From Serpula lacrymans var. lacrymans S7.9 (taxonomy: Eukaryota; Basidiomycota; Agaricomycetes; Boletales; Serpulaceae), in NCBI RefSeq assembly GCF_000218685.1, contig NW_006763290.1, positions 5,048,908-5,112,907 on the forward strand: 64,000 bases of DNA. The letters are read 5' to 3'. Positions 11,729 to 24,546 of the stretch are shown here, in pieces. The notes beneath the pieces were generated by a model. That model was not told where the DNA came from, made no database searches, and worked only from the letters and a program-made list of their open reading frames with translations. The position numbers and the translations under genes are program-made. Each line of letters starts with the position of its first letter. Position 1 is the first letter of the stretch.

Positions 11729-14555
11729 ATGTCGAACCGTGACCGATCTGCGGACTTGTCCATGGACACACCTGATTCATGGCCTCATTCCCTTCATACC
11801 GCTACGTCCAGCACTAACCCATCCCGTACCACTTCGGTCAGGAGCACCCTGAAAACCAGCAGAGGCCCAGACGATAGCTTTTCTTCTATATCTAGCACAG
11901 CAGAAACAAATAGTCATCTCTCTCTTCCTACCCTTCGCTCTATCACAGGAATGAGTGGTCTTGTTCTCGCTGAAGTTGGAGACTCTATGGTTGAATTCGA
12001 CGTTTATGGACAAGCTGGAGGGTCAGGCTTCCGCGCTGGCCAACGAATAGCGCCAGACTGCGTCACACCAGGTGGTGGTTCGACAGATTGGGGCGCCAAG
12101 CCTCAGCGGCCACAGCCAAGGAAAGCCGCATCAGCAGGAGTGGAGAGTCTGTCAGAAACGTTGTCACGGAGCGATACATTCTTGGATATAGGTGCACCTG
12201 CTAGAAGCGCGGCCGAGCTCAAATCCTTGCTTGGAAATGCACAATCCCGACTGAAACCTGGTGCATCAATGTTCCCGCAGTCTCTGAGGAGGGCTGTAAG
12301 CACGGGGACAGGTCTCAATATCCTCGCTGAAGGTGTCGCTCTGGAGCAGGCAAAGGCTAGGGCACGTGTCGAGGTAGATATTGTGCTGGAAAGCGAGACA
12401 TGTGTCCAGGGGGGCTATCTAAAAGGGCATGTCAAGATTCATGTGGGAAAGTTTTCGGTGAAGGATCCACCAGTGTTGCTTTCACAGGGGAAAGTGAGGG
12501 TGGTCGGTTTTGAATGCATCCCGTTTGAGAATAATCGCTGCATGTTTTATCAACATTCTGTGCCTTTCTCGGAGGTCATGACAGGGGCAGATATATTTTG
12601 TCGAACAGGGGAAGATGAAGATGGGTGGGCAGAAGCCAAGGAAGGAACGCATGTACTCCCATTCGCAATGCTGCTACCTATGGAAGGTAATTGCGGGACA
12701 CCCAAAGGAAGTTTGAACGTCCACTCGGGTGTATGCCTGCGATATGTCGCAATGGTGTAAGTGCTTCAGGCTATTTCGTCGTTTCTTAGCTTACCTATTT
12801 CAATTAGCTCCATAAGGATCAAAGATGCACTCACTTCAAAGCAATCAATAGCTCATTTCTATCGTCATTGTGAAATTTGGCCGAGGCTCAACCCAGATAC
12901 GGTCCTCGCTCCCGCACCGCGACCACTCGTGGCAGAAGCGTCAAAGTCCCTCTTCATGGGTGGTTCTGGCAAAATTAAACTAACAGCGAAACTTCATCGG
13001 CTGTACTGGGTGGCAGGCCAGCATTGCAGCGTGAAAATTCGAGTCATCAATGACACTAAGAAAGCCATCAAGAGCGCAACCATCACACTCATCAGAACGA
13101 CAACCATCTTCCGGCCACATCCCCATCTTGATGCAGGAAATGGACGCACCATCGACCCTGACGCGTGTCAGACCACCACGATGCGAAAGCAGGTTGCTGA
13201 GAGCACTTTGGGAATGGGCCAGCGGTGTGTAAAGGGGCATGCGAGCGCCAAAGGCTGGTGGACAGGTGTAGATCCAGGAGAGGCACTGGAGTTTGCACAT
13301 TCCATAGTGTTGCCGGTAAGTCGCACAATTTTCATATCCGCCAAATCTGTGCCTGAGCTGAGTATTCGAGTAGCAAGATGTCCTGTCTGTGGCCCGTGTC
13401 CGTTTACTGGAAGTCGAATACTCACTCCGCATAAGCGTGAGTGCAGGACCGTTGTCTTCGGACGTGCAAGTTACATTGCCCATCAGAGTCGTCAATTTCC
13501 TTTCCCTTGATCCTCCACATACCTCTCCTCGCACTCCACTCAAACAATTAGTTCCAAAACCACAGATAACCACTCGAGAAACATGGTATCGCAAGTCTAG
13601 ACCTGAGGGAGGAGAGCAGTATATGGGGTCTGAAACCGTTCCAGGCATGAAGTACTCGAACCAGGATACAGACGTAGTCCCATTATCTGCGAAGCCGACC
13701 ATGACGGAGTCGTTCGTACCAAATTCAGAGCAAATGGACCCAAGTACGAGCATAGATTCCGGATCAGTATATCCACCAACCGATACGGCAACTGAAACTG
13801 GGACTATCACCCAATCACGTTTTGAACAGAGCCCGGTTGAAGAGACAGATAACATGCTCCACAGGCTGGAGATAAATAACTCGTTTTCTCAGCTTCAGCT
13901 TGAGATTGGAGGTATTGAGCACGGTTCATCTGAATCAAATCCTGCAACGCCGACGGTATGTAATGCGGTTCAACACCCTCAGGGACCACGAGAGCAAACA
14001 CTCTTCCGCATGCCTTCGTCCTATGGTGAAGCACCTCTGCTCCAGCCACAATATCAGTCCAGTTCAAGTGGTTCTGAGCCAAGTTCATCTTTTGCTCATC
14101 GAGTGCACAACAAGCTAGTCGCATTTGCAATGGAGGACGGCAATGCTTCTAGATCATTGGTCGGTCGCGAAATAGATGGTCGTCGAGGTCTGGCATCAAG
14201 GCAGAACAATACGAGATCGATGTTTGCAGTCAGCCCTACACGAATGCTGCCCAAGCCTCCATCAGGCATAGTGCACAAAGGATCGATGTCCGCTTTGCTA
14301 GCATCCCCTTCAGCCTTTATATCGGGATGGCGCTCGCCTAGAAGGCACGAAGATAGCGACGAAGAGGGTAGTGTAAGGCCAACTCCACCCTCTACCCATA
14401 ATTCAGCATTTATATCTGGATGGCGCTCGTCCAGAAAGCACGAAGATAGCGACGAAGAGGGTAGCGCGAGACCACCTCTGCTGTCTACTCAGAAATCGAG
14501 CAATTCAGTAAAGGCCAAGATAAAGGAACTGGAAGAAAAGATGCGGGGGAACTGA
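11729..14555 (+). CDS. Arrestin-like (ART/alpha-arrestin family) protein
   Basis: Alpha-arrestins act as adaptors that bring ubiquitin ligases to membrane transporters. I choose ATG 11729 (MSNRDRSADLSM), because the longer in-frame extension to 11666 begins GTG. An N-terminal Ser-rich region of about 200 residues is followed by an arrestin-N-like beta domain (VEVDIVLESETCVQGGYLKG, GKVRVVGFECIPFE, HVLPFAMLLPMEGNCG). After an intron (about 12758-12806) comes YVAMVSIRIKDALTSKQ and the C domain (KIKLTAKLHRLYWVAGQHCS, VRLLEVEYSLRISVSAG, LPIRVVNF). A second intron (about 13316-13372, ending TAG) removes an in-frame alternative reading. The C-terminal tail of some 350 residues is Ser/Pro-rich and carries two tandem 31-residue repeats. 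I see no canonical PPxY motif with certainty. Confidence 0.8.
14310..14495 (+). repeat. Two tandem 93-bp coding repeats
   Basis: Units at 14310-14402 and 14403-14495 each encode SAFISGWRSxRxHEDSDEEG and a following Ser/Arg/Pro segment, in frame within the arrestin-like gene. Only a few bases differ between the units. Confidence 0.9.
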
Positions 14556-14904
14556 TCAGGGTTTTAAGAGGAGATTCAGGCTCTACATAGTGTACTCACA
14601 TTCCCGTATTACGATTGAGCGCTTTAGTTTCGCTCATCTGACACCTGGCAGTGTCAGACTATCTAGACTTGCTAGCACAAGAACCAGTAAAGCCAACTAT
14701 ACCCACATGCTCTGATACACTTATCGTTGTTCTATGCCCTTTATTTGCATTCTTGGGCGCTTTTGCTGTAATTCAGGTGATGCAGCCAGAATCATTTTTC
14801 TGAATCTTATCCTTGGTGGTGAAAGCAAGAAAGTGTGACGGTGTGTGTCGTGACTGTGACATACGCGTCTTTTCCCCACTCACGCCCTCGCGTCCCCGAC
14901 GAAA
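14556..14904. other. Intergenic region upstream of the RSC9-like gene
   Basis: About 350 bp between two co-directional genes. Nothing beyond presumed 3' UTR and promoter is seen. Confidence 0.4.
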
Positions 14905-16972
14905 ATGGCGACGCCGTTCGCGAACGCGGGTCGAGGAGCTGCACCACCAGCAACGCCTTATTATCGACAATATATCCCACCACAACAGACCTCACATCGC
15001 GTAGGGCCAACCGTCACCGATGACTACGAAAGTAGGTCTTAAAGCCTTTTAGTTCACTATATGTAAATTTCGCTAATTTTATTTTTGTATGGCGAATAGG
15101 ATGGTACACAGAAACTAATCCCAGTAATCGCATGTTACTTTCTCTGCGCTCAGGCATCACCTTGGAAATTGCTTGGGCCCTAGATAGACTTTATAGGCTC
15201 TGCGACAATGAGCAGTTCGTCCTAACGGCTATTCCTGGTCTCGCAGACGCCCTATTTGACTGGCCCGAGTGGTACGTTGCAAGGGGCAACAAGGATACGG
15301 AGCAGTTCAATCTGTTTTCTTCTTCCAAAGATGAAGACCGCAAACGACGGCATGCTTTGGAATCTCTGTTCATTCTGCGTAACTGTTCCTCCAACGAGCC
15401 GAATGCTCAAGAACTCGCTAGTCATCCGCGTACGATGCCTTTGGTGCTCAATGCGTTACACAACTTGGACCCCGATATGGACATGAACGTTGAATTTGTC
15501 CTTCACTCGATAGAGCTACTGCAAGCCATTTCTTCCAGCCTAATATTACCCTCCGCTACATCTCCCCCACATACCGATCCGCTAGCGCCTCTGCAAAATA
15601 TCACGGCCAACTCGTCTAACAGATCTCTAATCATTGCAGCTCTTGTTACAATCAACCTACTTTTTTCTAATCCTGCCAACCTGAGCCGTCTAAATGCGAA
15701 TTCTCCAGCCCTGTCCGCTTCAATACGTTACCTGCCGCTGTTCGTAGACAAGCCACTAGTGGAGGCTTGTTTGACCTATATGTACACTCATCTTTCCCAT
15801 CCACCTATGGCTAAGGCTTTCCTTCTCCATCCTGCCATGCCCAGTACAGTCAGACTTCTTGTGAGTCTACTAGTGTCTGAGCAGATAGAGGAACCAGTTT
15901 CGGTGGATATTAGCGGGTCAGTATACACTGTTCCAGCCCTGACGGTGACTACTCAAGACCACAACTTGACAAAAGAAGAAATGGATACATTGCTACCCAT
16001 GCCAGAACCACAACGTTGCTACGAATGGTACAGTCTTTCCTTTTATCCATTTATTTATTTGCTAAGACAACATTCAGGATGAAAACCATGTTCGTGGCAA
16101 AACCAGAGGGAGAGCTCACGCAGGTGGACTTTTGGAACCTTTACAAAGACGTGTTCACGCCTCATCACGATAGATATCCTCTTCTCGTCGCATCAGACGT
16201 TATTAAAAATGTCACTGTCGTATTTCCTCAAGCTCAGGCGATGGTGCTTCCTGGGCCAGCCCAACGTTTTATCGTTCGAGGTGTTGATAGACGCAAAGAC
16301 ACGTCAACGACCAAGGAATTCAAATGTCACTGGGAACGAGACCAATGTACTGCCCCACCTTTTGACTCTCCTGGCGAAGTGTACGATCACCTTCTAGAGC
16401 ATCTAAGTGCATACGAAGGTTCAGAACTTCCTTGTCTCTGGTCATCATGTCCTGTCCCTACGATGTCTAAAACACTTCTTCGTCCGCATATTCTGACGCA
16501 TTTATCCACCAGCCAATATTCAGAAAAACATCCTTCACAAGATGACATGATTACGATGACCTCTGATATGTACCCCTATCCATCACCAGACCCGACCACC
16601 CGCCCTCCACCACCTCCGCGGTACACTGCAGTCACTTACCGGAGACCTATGATGGACCCTCCTACCACTTCGCTCACAGCGTTGCTCTGCATCCGTATCC
16701 TCTTCCGCGCTTCCTTCGTGTCATCAGACCCAGCGCCTCGCGTGGATGCAGACCATTTTGGCTTCCCAGGAGTAGTAGAGGACGATGATGAACCTGCAGA
16801 AGAGGACTTCACCGGGCCAGATAGTGACCGAGAGGGCGAGAGACGCGGACGGAAGGCATTTGTTAGCGTGAGGAGACTTCTTGAGGATGTGCAGATGCGA
16901 GACGAGGCTTTGATGAGCTGGATAGTGGAGATGATAGATGCTGGTATATCTGGCACAGCTGCTGATATATGA
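14905..16972 (+). CDS. RSC9: RSC9/ARID2-like chromatin remodelling subunit
   Basis: Likely the Rsc9 subunit of the RSC (SWI/SNF class) nuclear remodelling complex. The start at 14905 gives MATPFANAGRG; an intron of about 70 bp (about 15030-15100) joins DDYER to WYTETNPSNRMLLSLRSG, a block I associate with fungal Rsc9. Helical armadillo-like repeats follow (ITLEIAWALDRLYRLCDNEQ, IPGLADALFDWPEWYVARG, ALESLFILRNCSSNE, NVEFVLHSIELLQAI). A second intron near 16028-16078 leads to QVDFWNLYKDVF, an RFX/ARID2-like winged-helix region. Two C2H2-like fingers follow: CHWERDQC with downstream HLLEHL, and CLWSSCP with HILTHL. The C-terminus is acidic and ends at 16972. No ARID domain itself is visible. The family call is good, the gene symbol tentative. 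Confidence 0.72.
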
Positions 16973-17068
16973 GATGGGCGGAGCTAATGAGTTCTGGTGT
17001 TGATTATCATTGGTGTGATTCAGATGATAGATTGGGAGGTAAAGGTTTTATAAATGGAGTGTTGTGCC

Positions 17069-17281
17069 TTAGGTTCGGGCTTTTCCTGCAGACACGTAGG
17101 TAACAGCGCTACAGTCATCCGACACTTGTGTAGTTTTGTCTTGTATCGTGCGCGGCGTTCCTGGTCTGCCTAAATATACAACCAGGCTGCTACCGTCAAC
17201 GTCGATAGTACTCCCAGCTTTTAGACTTGACTCCTCAGCCCGAATAACATTGCCGTTATCATACACTTGAGTGTACGGCAT
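17069..17281 (-). CDS. Possible small ORF of unknown function
   Basis: An ATG-initiated 70-codon frame starting MPYTQVYDNGNVIRAEESSL and ending in SAGKART. It starts only 23 bp from the ARMH3 start, on the opposite strand. Composition is protein-like and not simple, but I recognise no family and cannot exclude chance. The rest of 16973-17304 holds nothing else I can identify. Confidence 0.25.
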   Translation of the reverse strand: MPYTQVYDNGNVIRAEESSLKAGSTIDVDGSSLVVYLGRPGTPRTIQDKTTQVSDDCSAVTYVSAGKART

Positions 17282-17304
17282 AAATTAACTTGAAGTAAAA
17301 TCGG

Positions 17305-19988
17305 ATGAAGCCTTCTCGCAATTCCGTCCAGCTCAGCTCGAAATATGTCGGGACTCTCACCAAACTGTTCCAGGTGTGTTTCAATTATGATTGATACGAC
17401 TGCTTGAGAAGCACGCTCATATTCACTTCCACTAATGACAATACTAGGGTTTCACTCCAAAACAGATAAGCCCAAACCAAAACGAAGAGGAGTTCTGGAT
17501 CGATATCCTTTCGCTAGGACCTAATCTCGACTTCCTCACGCAGAAAATAAGTTCGCTCTCGAAGGAAGACTGTTTGCATACCCACAAGGTCCGCCCTTTT
17601 GGAATGCTCATCCTCCATCGGTGCTTGCCATTCTGATTACAGAGACATACGATTTCCCTAGTAGCACGTCTTCAGCTCCCTGTTCGCCGTCTGCCTGCAG
17701 CATGCACAACAGCACACGGACCCGGAGTTGTTGAGGACACACGCTGTTAAGACGCTCGCAGTCACGGTGCGATGTGTGCTCGCGAAGAATCTTGCTGGGT
17801 GGGAAGTGATGGAAATATTTGCGGGGGATGGACTGATTGGTAGCGACGCGGCGTTCACGGTGGGTTGATCCCTCTCTTCACTTTACTGACCAGTGTTCTT
17901 ACAACTGTCCGTATAGAAATTCGCCACGATAGTCGATACCTGCATAGGGGATGGCGAGTTACCAGGTATGTCTGTTGTATATGCGCTCGTGTTTTGTGAC
18001 CAGGTTCATGTATGTCAACTTAGCTAGTTTCCGTCACTCGGTGCTGCAGCTTGCTCTCATCTTCGCGTGTGGGATAAACCAGCTCAGTCCAGGTGCCTAC
18101 CTCCTCCGACGAGACCTCTTCCCTTCGATCACCACGGTAGGTACACAGCTCAAATTCATGCACACAGACATGGGTGACCTTAACAGTACTATCAACGCAG
18201 TTCATAAAGTCTCCTGAGACCGAACGTTATACATTCGAAGCTATACTCCTGCTCTCCATCCTCGCCAACTTTCACAAATCAGACGCTGCCAAGCTAAATC
18301 CGTACCTACAGAAGATAAAGACCACGAATGACCAGGCGCTGATGCGCAAGTTGTGCTGGGCAGCCAATTACGCTGCTGATGCTGCTGTAAAGTCTGTCTC
18401 GCTCTCTGTCATCCTGGAAGACTGAGACTAATTATCTGAATGTCACGTCTTAGAGCGTACCGGGAAAAATCAGATGACTCGGTGCCGACCCTTGCGAAGA
18501 GTTTTGGCTCTTTGCTGACATCGTTACGACCAGATAGAGTATTGGCATCCGACCCACCTCGAGAGCTTTTCAAGGATCAGTACGTTACGAATCTGCAAGC
18601 TTGTCGTCTATCTAATACTACAAATTTCCAGGCCAATTGAAGCAGCCGTTGTGCTATTACCTGTCTTTGAGTTTCTACATCTGAACCCTCTATTTGCCAA
18701 TGTCCTTGTAGAGTCTATGTCCTCTACCCGGGACGAGAAATCACAATCTACCCAAATCCCACCACCACCCTTTACTTTACTAACTTTATCATCATATTTA
18801 TTGACACACGCGTCGTCGTCGTCGTCATCTCGCGCTATCGCATATGCAAATCTGTCTATCAATATGTTGCTCATCATGGCTGAGAACGCGACTGTTATGG
18901 ATGCATTCTGCCAACCTGTGGCAGAGAGTATCAAGTTGTGTCAACAGGTAAGTTGCGCATAACTTTATTAGCAGGAGTAGGGCTGATCCCTTTATTCATA
19001 GAGGTTGCCTGTTTTACCTACACCTCCTAGCCCTCGTCCACCCTTATGTGCCTTGCTGGACTGCGTTGTACTATGGTTTCGCCATAATCTTCATAAGAAG
19101 CTTGAAGTGAATAATTATGTGTTCGTAGCACCTATAGTTTAAGTCAAGCGTTCGAATGCTAATGGATGCTACAGAACATGTGTTAGGATATGTAACCGTG
19201 TCGTTTGGTACCTGCAGAAGAAGCATGTTCGTCTTGGTACGTTGACTTCGAAATGTGGGGTGGGATTTGTTGATCTATTTCTGTGCAGAATATGAATGGG
19301 TAGAACTATGGACATCTATTATCGGTTTACTTGCTTTCCTATCGAGTAAGCTGGACAACCTGACTACGACAGGTGGTGTGGAGCAGTTAATTCAGGAGGT
19401 TGTCTACTTTCCTTGGATCCATACAAAATTAGCTGACGGTGCTTTAGACAGTGTGTTTTTTGGATTTCGCAGTCTGTCAGGCAGAACTTTACTTGCCTTC
19501 TCCGCGGAGCCTTCACGAATTTATTGCAAGTCGTTCTAAATTATCCAAATGCACCATTGTTGACGGCTTGATTTGAAGTATGAGCTTGTCCGCTCCTCAT
19601 CTGTCCTGGCGAAAAAGAAATCGGTGCTCAAAACGCTTGGGATGCCGATAGCACCGTCGAACAGAAGAGCTTCTATGAGATCCGACTCTGCCGGCAAGGC
19701 CCTGGCCCATTTATTGCTTGTCGTCGAATTCTACGAGAACAAGTTGACGGCTGCTGGGTCTAAAACTGCGACGGATGCAATGCGAGTTGTAGCACGAGAG
19801 ATCGAGAAGGAGGGCTTGCATGGAGTGGACAGCTCGCAGGAGACAGATGACCCACCGTGAGTGATTTTCGCATAGTAATATCCGTCGACAATGCTGAGAC
19901 GTAAAAATATGTATTTAGAAGTCGGTCGGAGGATGTAGTCGGTTTCATTCGAACTGCATGTGTGGATGGGCTTATGTTGATGCCTTGA
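17305..19988 (+). CDS. ARMH3: ARMH3 / DUF1741 armadillo-like protein
   Basis: The human homologue (C10orf76) binds PI4KB and GBF1 at the Golgi and supports PI4P levels. The start at 17305 reads MKPSRNSVQLSSKYVGTLTK, spliced after LFQ to GFTPKQISPNQNEEEFWIDI. Later exons give FSSLFAVCLQHAQQH, VRCVLAKNLAGWEVMEIFAG, SFRHSVLQLALIFACGINQL, SPGAYLLRRDLFPSI, FIKSPETERYTFEAILLLSI, RKLCWAANYAADAAVKAYRE and LFKDQPIEAAVVLLPVFEFL. The DUF1741 region follows, including VCFLDFAVCQAELYLPSP and LHEFI-YELVRSSSVL. This last junction needs an intron at 19526-19578 with a GC donor. After a final intron past DDPP the last exon gives SRSEDVVGFIRTACVDGLML and the stop at 19986-19988. About eleven introns. The order and spacing of blocks fit the family throughout. 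Confidence 0.85.
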
Positions 19989-20652
19989 AGATGCGCTGTT
20001 TCTGTGGGGAATCCTAGAGCTGTATATGGTATGAGTAACTTGGGATTTCAGCGGCTCCCCGCTTCCGCGTTCGCGACTGGATTTGGGCTGGTTCTCTGGG
20101 CAATGTTGGCATTTAACTCCACGCACAATGCGTGTCAGAGGTGAAGTATAGCTGAAATACACAAATGTACACTGTAAGATACTGCAATGATGACTGTAGA
20201 GAGGACTGAGAAAGCGTGCCTTGAGAAGAGGACTGCTAAAAAGCCTAAAGTTGAGTCGGGTAGATAATCGCGTGGCGGTATTTCCTAAAAAGGTATATCA
20301 GGTGATCCGAGACGCGTTATCTTGGTGTAAAAAGTTTTTTGAGTAGACCCTAGCTAAATGGCAGCATCGACGGAAAGATATAAAGTCGGGCTCGAGTCTT
20401 TGCTCTTGTCCTCGACGGAAGAAACGCCATGTCGTCCCCACAAATGTTCTCAGTGCTCATGCTGTCTCAGAAAGGTGTAAATGGAGGTGTTGTTCCGTTT
20501 CCGCTTGTCCCGGCTAGCTTATCTGGCAGAAGCTAACGTATGTACTCGGTGAATGGAAATCTGGCTCGGTGAACATCCCTCGCTTTATTTTACCACACCT
20601 GCATTTTTTATTTCCTGTTATCTCCCACCACCATCGCAGCTTCCTGCTCGCG
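19989..20652. other. Intergenic region, ARMH3 3' end to GLDC promoter
   Basis: About 660 bp without a supportable gene. A pyrimidine-rich tract lies just upstream of the GLDC start, common for highly expressed fungal genes. Confidence 0.4.
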
Positions 20653-23600
20653 ATGGCTCCCTTGAGAGTCGCCCTAGCTCGTCTCAGGCCATCCGCCCTT
20701 TGCTCTCTTTCTCACCCGTCCTCCTTCCGTCTTACCTATCTTTCGCGTTCTCTTGCGACAGCGAAGGCTCCCTCCACGCTGTTTGCACCCTTAGACACGT
20801 TTTCAGATAGGCATATAGGTCCTGACGACGATGAAGCTGCATCTATGCTCTCCAAATTGGGCTATGCGTCCATGGATGCTTTCCTTGCAGATACAGTCCC
20901 TCACAAGATCCGAGTTGCAGAGTCATCCATAAGTGATGCGTCCATTCCTGCGTGGAGTGAGTCGGAGCTGCATGCAAGAGCAAAAGAACTTGGCCGTCTC
21001 AATAAACCGCTCAAGAGCTACATTGGAATGGGATACCATAATGCTGTAGTACCCCCTGTTATTTTACGGAACGTAAGTATCCATGTATTTGTCGGTCTCA
21101 AAATCAATCTCTTATATCAATCCAGGTAATGGAAAATCCAGCTTGGTATACGCCCTATACCCCATACCAACCTGAAATAGCCCAAGGTAAATCCTCTTGA
21201 CGTTCTTTTTGCCTGCGCTTCGGCTAATATCTCCTTCTGTAGGTCGCCTCGAGTCTCTGGTCAACTTTCAAACCATGATTACATCTTTGACTGCTATGGA
21301 TATTGCCAATGCCTCTCTTCTCGACGAGGCTACTGCTGCTGCTGAAGGCATGGTAATGGCGTATGTTCACTCTAATCAGAAAAAGAAAACGTTCCTGGTT
21401 GACAGCGGTGTCCTTCCCCAAACGGTCTCCGTTCTCAAAACGCGTGCCAAGGGTTTTGGTATTCGGCTTGTTATTTCCGACGTTAACGCGGCTTTGACCG
21501 ACGAAGCTCTTCGTGCTGATCTTTCTGGTGTTCTGGTACAATACCCAGACGTTAACGGTCAAATCAAGGACTTCAGTGCCCTTGCTGACTCGGTACATGC
21601 TGCTAATGCCCTGGTTGTATGCGCGACGGATCTTCTTGCACTTACCATGCTCAAGCCTCCGGGTGAATGGGGTGCTGATATCGTCCTTGGAAATTCTGCG
21701 CGTTTCGGTGTTCCTGCCGGTTACGGTGGACCACACGGTGCTTTCTTTGCAGTGACGGACAAACTTAAGCGCAAGATGCCTGGAAGGCTGATTGGTCGTA
21801 GCCGTGATACCATGGGTAACCCCGCATATAGGCTGGCCTTACAGAGTAAGTGTATCACCAGCTAGCCAAGAGGTATTTATCCTGACCTTTCTGGTTAATA
21901 GCTCGGGAACAACATATTCGTCGTGAAAAGGCGACGAGCAACATCTGCACGTCACAAGCGCTTCTTGCAAATATGGCTGCCATGTATGCTGTCTACCATG
22001 GTCCTGGCGGACTGCGCCGAGTCGCGAACAAGGTGCATGGCTATACACAGGTGCTCAAGACCGCTGTGGAACGACTTGGATATAAGGCCACGAATGACTC
22101 GTTCTTTGACACGCTCACTATCGATGTCTCTGTAGCTGCTAAGGACGCAGATTCGGTACATGCTGCTGCTGTTGCTGCAGGTATTAACCTTCGCCGAGTA
22201 GATGATCGTCATGTTGGTCTAACTCTAGACGAGAGTGTCAGCCCAAGAGACCTCATTGCTCTCATCAACGTCTTTGCTCCAGCAGCTTCCGCACCGTCGG
22301 CCTCCCTATCTGATTTCCCTGTTCCTGAAGTACCATCAATTCCTCTCGAACTGCAGCGCACGTCTGAGTTCCTCCCACACCCCGTGTTCAACAAGCACCA
22401 TTCTGAGACAGAAATGCTGCGTTACATCTTCCATCTGTCGTCGCGCGATCTTGGGCTCGTACATGCGATGATCCCCCTTGGAAGCTGCACGATGAAGCTT
22501 AACAGCACGAGTAGCATGATCCCACTCACCTGGCCCGAGTTCGGCGCTGTGCATCCGTTCGCACCTGTTGATCAAGTGCAAGGTTACCAACATATCATTC
22601 AGGTGTGTACTGGTGTCTTTGTTGAGGCCAGTTTGATACGATTGATGATCTTTTTAAATACAGGAACTTGAATCAGACCTTTGCAAGATTACCGGTTTCC
22701 ATGCTTGCTCTGTCCAGCCTAACTCTGGAGCGGCAGGCGAATATACCGGGTTAACGGTCATCAAAGCATACCATGAATCGCGCGGTGAAGGCCATCGCGA
22801 TGTCTGCCTGATTCCACTTAGCGCCCACGGTACAAATCCCGCTGTGTGTATTCTTTCACGAAAAAATTGTAGAATTTGACTGATGTCTCTGTATAGTCTG
22901 CCATGATGGCTGGTTTGAAAGTCGTGCCTGTCAAGACACATGCAGATGGTAACCTTGATTTGGAAGATCTCAAGGCGAAGGCTGAGAAACATAAGGATAA
23001 CCTAGCCGCATTCATGGTACGACTGCCTAGATATATGACGATATCTGTTTGCTTACTTGCATCTCAAGATTACCTATCCTTCCACGTTTGGTGTTTTCGA
23101 GGATGGTGTAACAGATGTGCGTTTTATAAGATTTTATTTGATTGATAGTATCATTTGTACTAATGGCGATGATGGTGCACCGTTAGGCCTGCAAAACTAT
23201 CCACGACTTTGGTGGGCAAGTTTATTTAGATGGAGCCAACCTCAACGCCCAGATTGGTTTGACGAACCCTGCCACTTGTGGAGGCGACGTATGCCACATG
23301 AACTTACACAAGACCTTTGCTATGTAAGCAAAATCAATATGCAAATTTTACTCCTGATGCTGACTTTGATTCCCTGTTTCACAGTCCACACGGAGGTGGT
23401 GGTCCAGGAGTTGGGTATGTTTTGTCCTGGAAATCAATTATGATCTGCACTGAGCTCTAGAACGTGTAGACCGATCTGTGTTGCTGAACATCTTACCCCC
23501 TTCCTTCCCACTCACCCTATCGTAGCAACGGGCGGTGACAAAGCTATTGATGCTGTCTCAGCCGCTCCATTTGGCAGCGCATCTATCTTGTTGATTTCGT

Positions 23601-24367
23601 GGGCTTACATCAAAATGCTTGGCGGAGAGGGCCTTTCCGAGTCCACGAACATCGCTTTGTTGAACGCGAACTACATGGCGCACCGCCTTTCCAGCCACTA
23701 CAACCTCAGGTTCAAGAACAACAACGGACGGGTAGCACATGAGCTGCTGATCGACCTTGCAGAGTTTGATAAGGCTGCAGGGCTGAAAGTCACGGACTTT
23801 GCGAAGAGGCTGCAGGTGATTTATCACGTTCTGCTCGTGCTACAGTGCAATGATGTTAATGCTTTCTTGGGTTGTGATTTATAGGACTATGGATTCCACC
23901 CTCCTACTTGCTCGTGGCCGATTTCAACGTGTATGTTGATCGAGCCCACGGAATCGGAGACGCTGGAGGAGATCGACAGGTTCTGCGATGCTATGATCCA
24001 GATCCGCCAAGAAGCAGAGGATATCATCACTGGCAAGCAGCCCAAAGAGAACAACCTGCTTAAGAATGCTCCTCACCCCATGGCTGCGATTGTCTTGTCT
24101 GATAAGGAATGGGATCGGTTAGTCTATCTCCTCAAACATTGGTGGGGCGTGCTGACACCCCAGATAGTCCCTACTCCCGTGAGGCTGCTGCCTACCCTAT
24201 GCCATGGCTCCGTGAAAGGAAGTTCTGGCCGACAGTATCTCGCATAGATGATGCCTATGGTGACCTTAACTTAATTGTAAGTGTATTACAGATAGTAGCA
24301 CTCCAGTCTATTGACTCCCTTGTTCCAGTGCGACTGTCCATCTGTTGAAGAGAGCGCTCATTCATAA
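20653..24367 (+). CDS. GLDC: Glycine dehydrogenase (decarboxylating), mitochondrial P-protein
   Basis: The PLP-dependent P-protein of the glycine cleavage system, which decarboxylates glycine and passes the aminomethyl group to lipoylated H-protein in the mitochondrial matrix. I choose ATG 20653 ([20 protein letters not shown]), an Arg/Ser-rich presequence; an in-frame ATG also exists at 20569. The mature part begins around [20 protein letters not shown]. Visible family blocks are [112 protein letters not shown] and [13 protein letters not shown] LSAHGTNPA. The PLP lysine lies in HMNLHKTFA near 23310, followed by [12 protein letters not shown]. About twelve short introns interrupt the second half. 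The last exon ends [11 protein letters not shown] at 24367. Length (about 1000 residues) fits the family. Confidence 0.95.
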
Positions 24368-24546
24368 GCTGGCTTTTCTACCTATTTTCCACATAGACTT
24401 ATAGACTTTTCACTTCTGCATTTTGGGCGTCGGGTTGCTATTCCTCTAGAACTCTTTCATCTTGCGCATTGCTCAACCATGCGCTTATGTACTTTAAACA
24501 ATTATTAGTGTATTGATCATCCATCGTTTGTCCTATATTACACCAC

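Noticed and set aside
12980..13855. 291-codon minus-strand ORF
   Set aside because: Antisense to the arrestin-like gene, with composition of a shadow frame and no recognised domain.
21224..21736. 170-codon minus-strand ORF
   Set aside because: It lies antisense to GLDC exons with a conserved protein on the plus strand, so it is a shadow frame.
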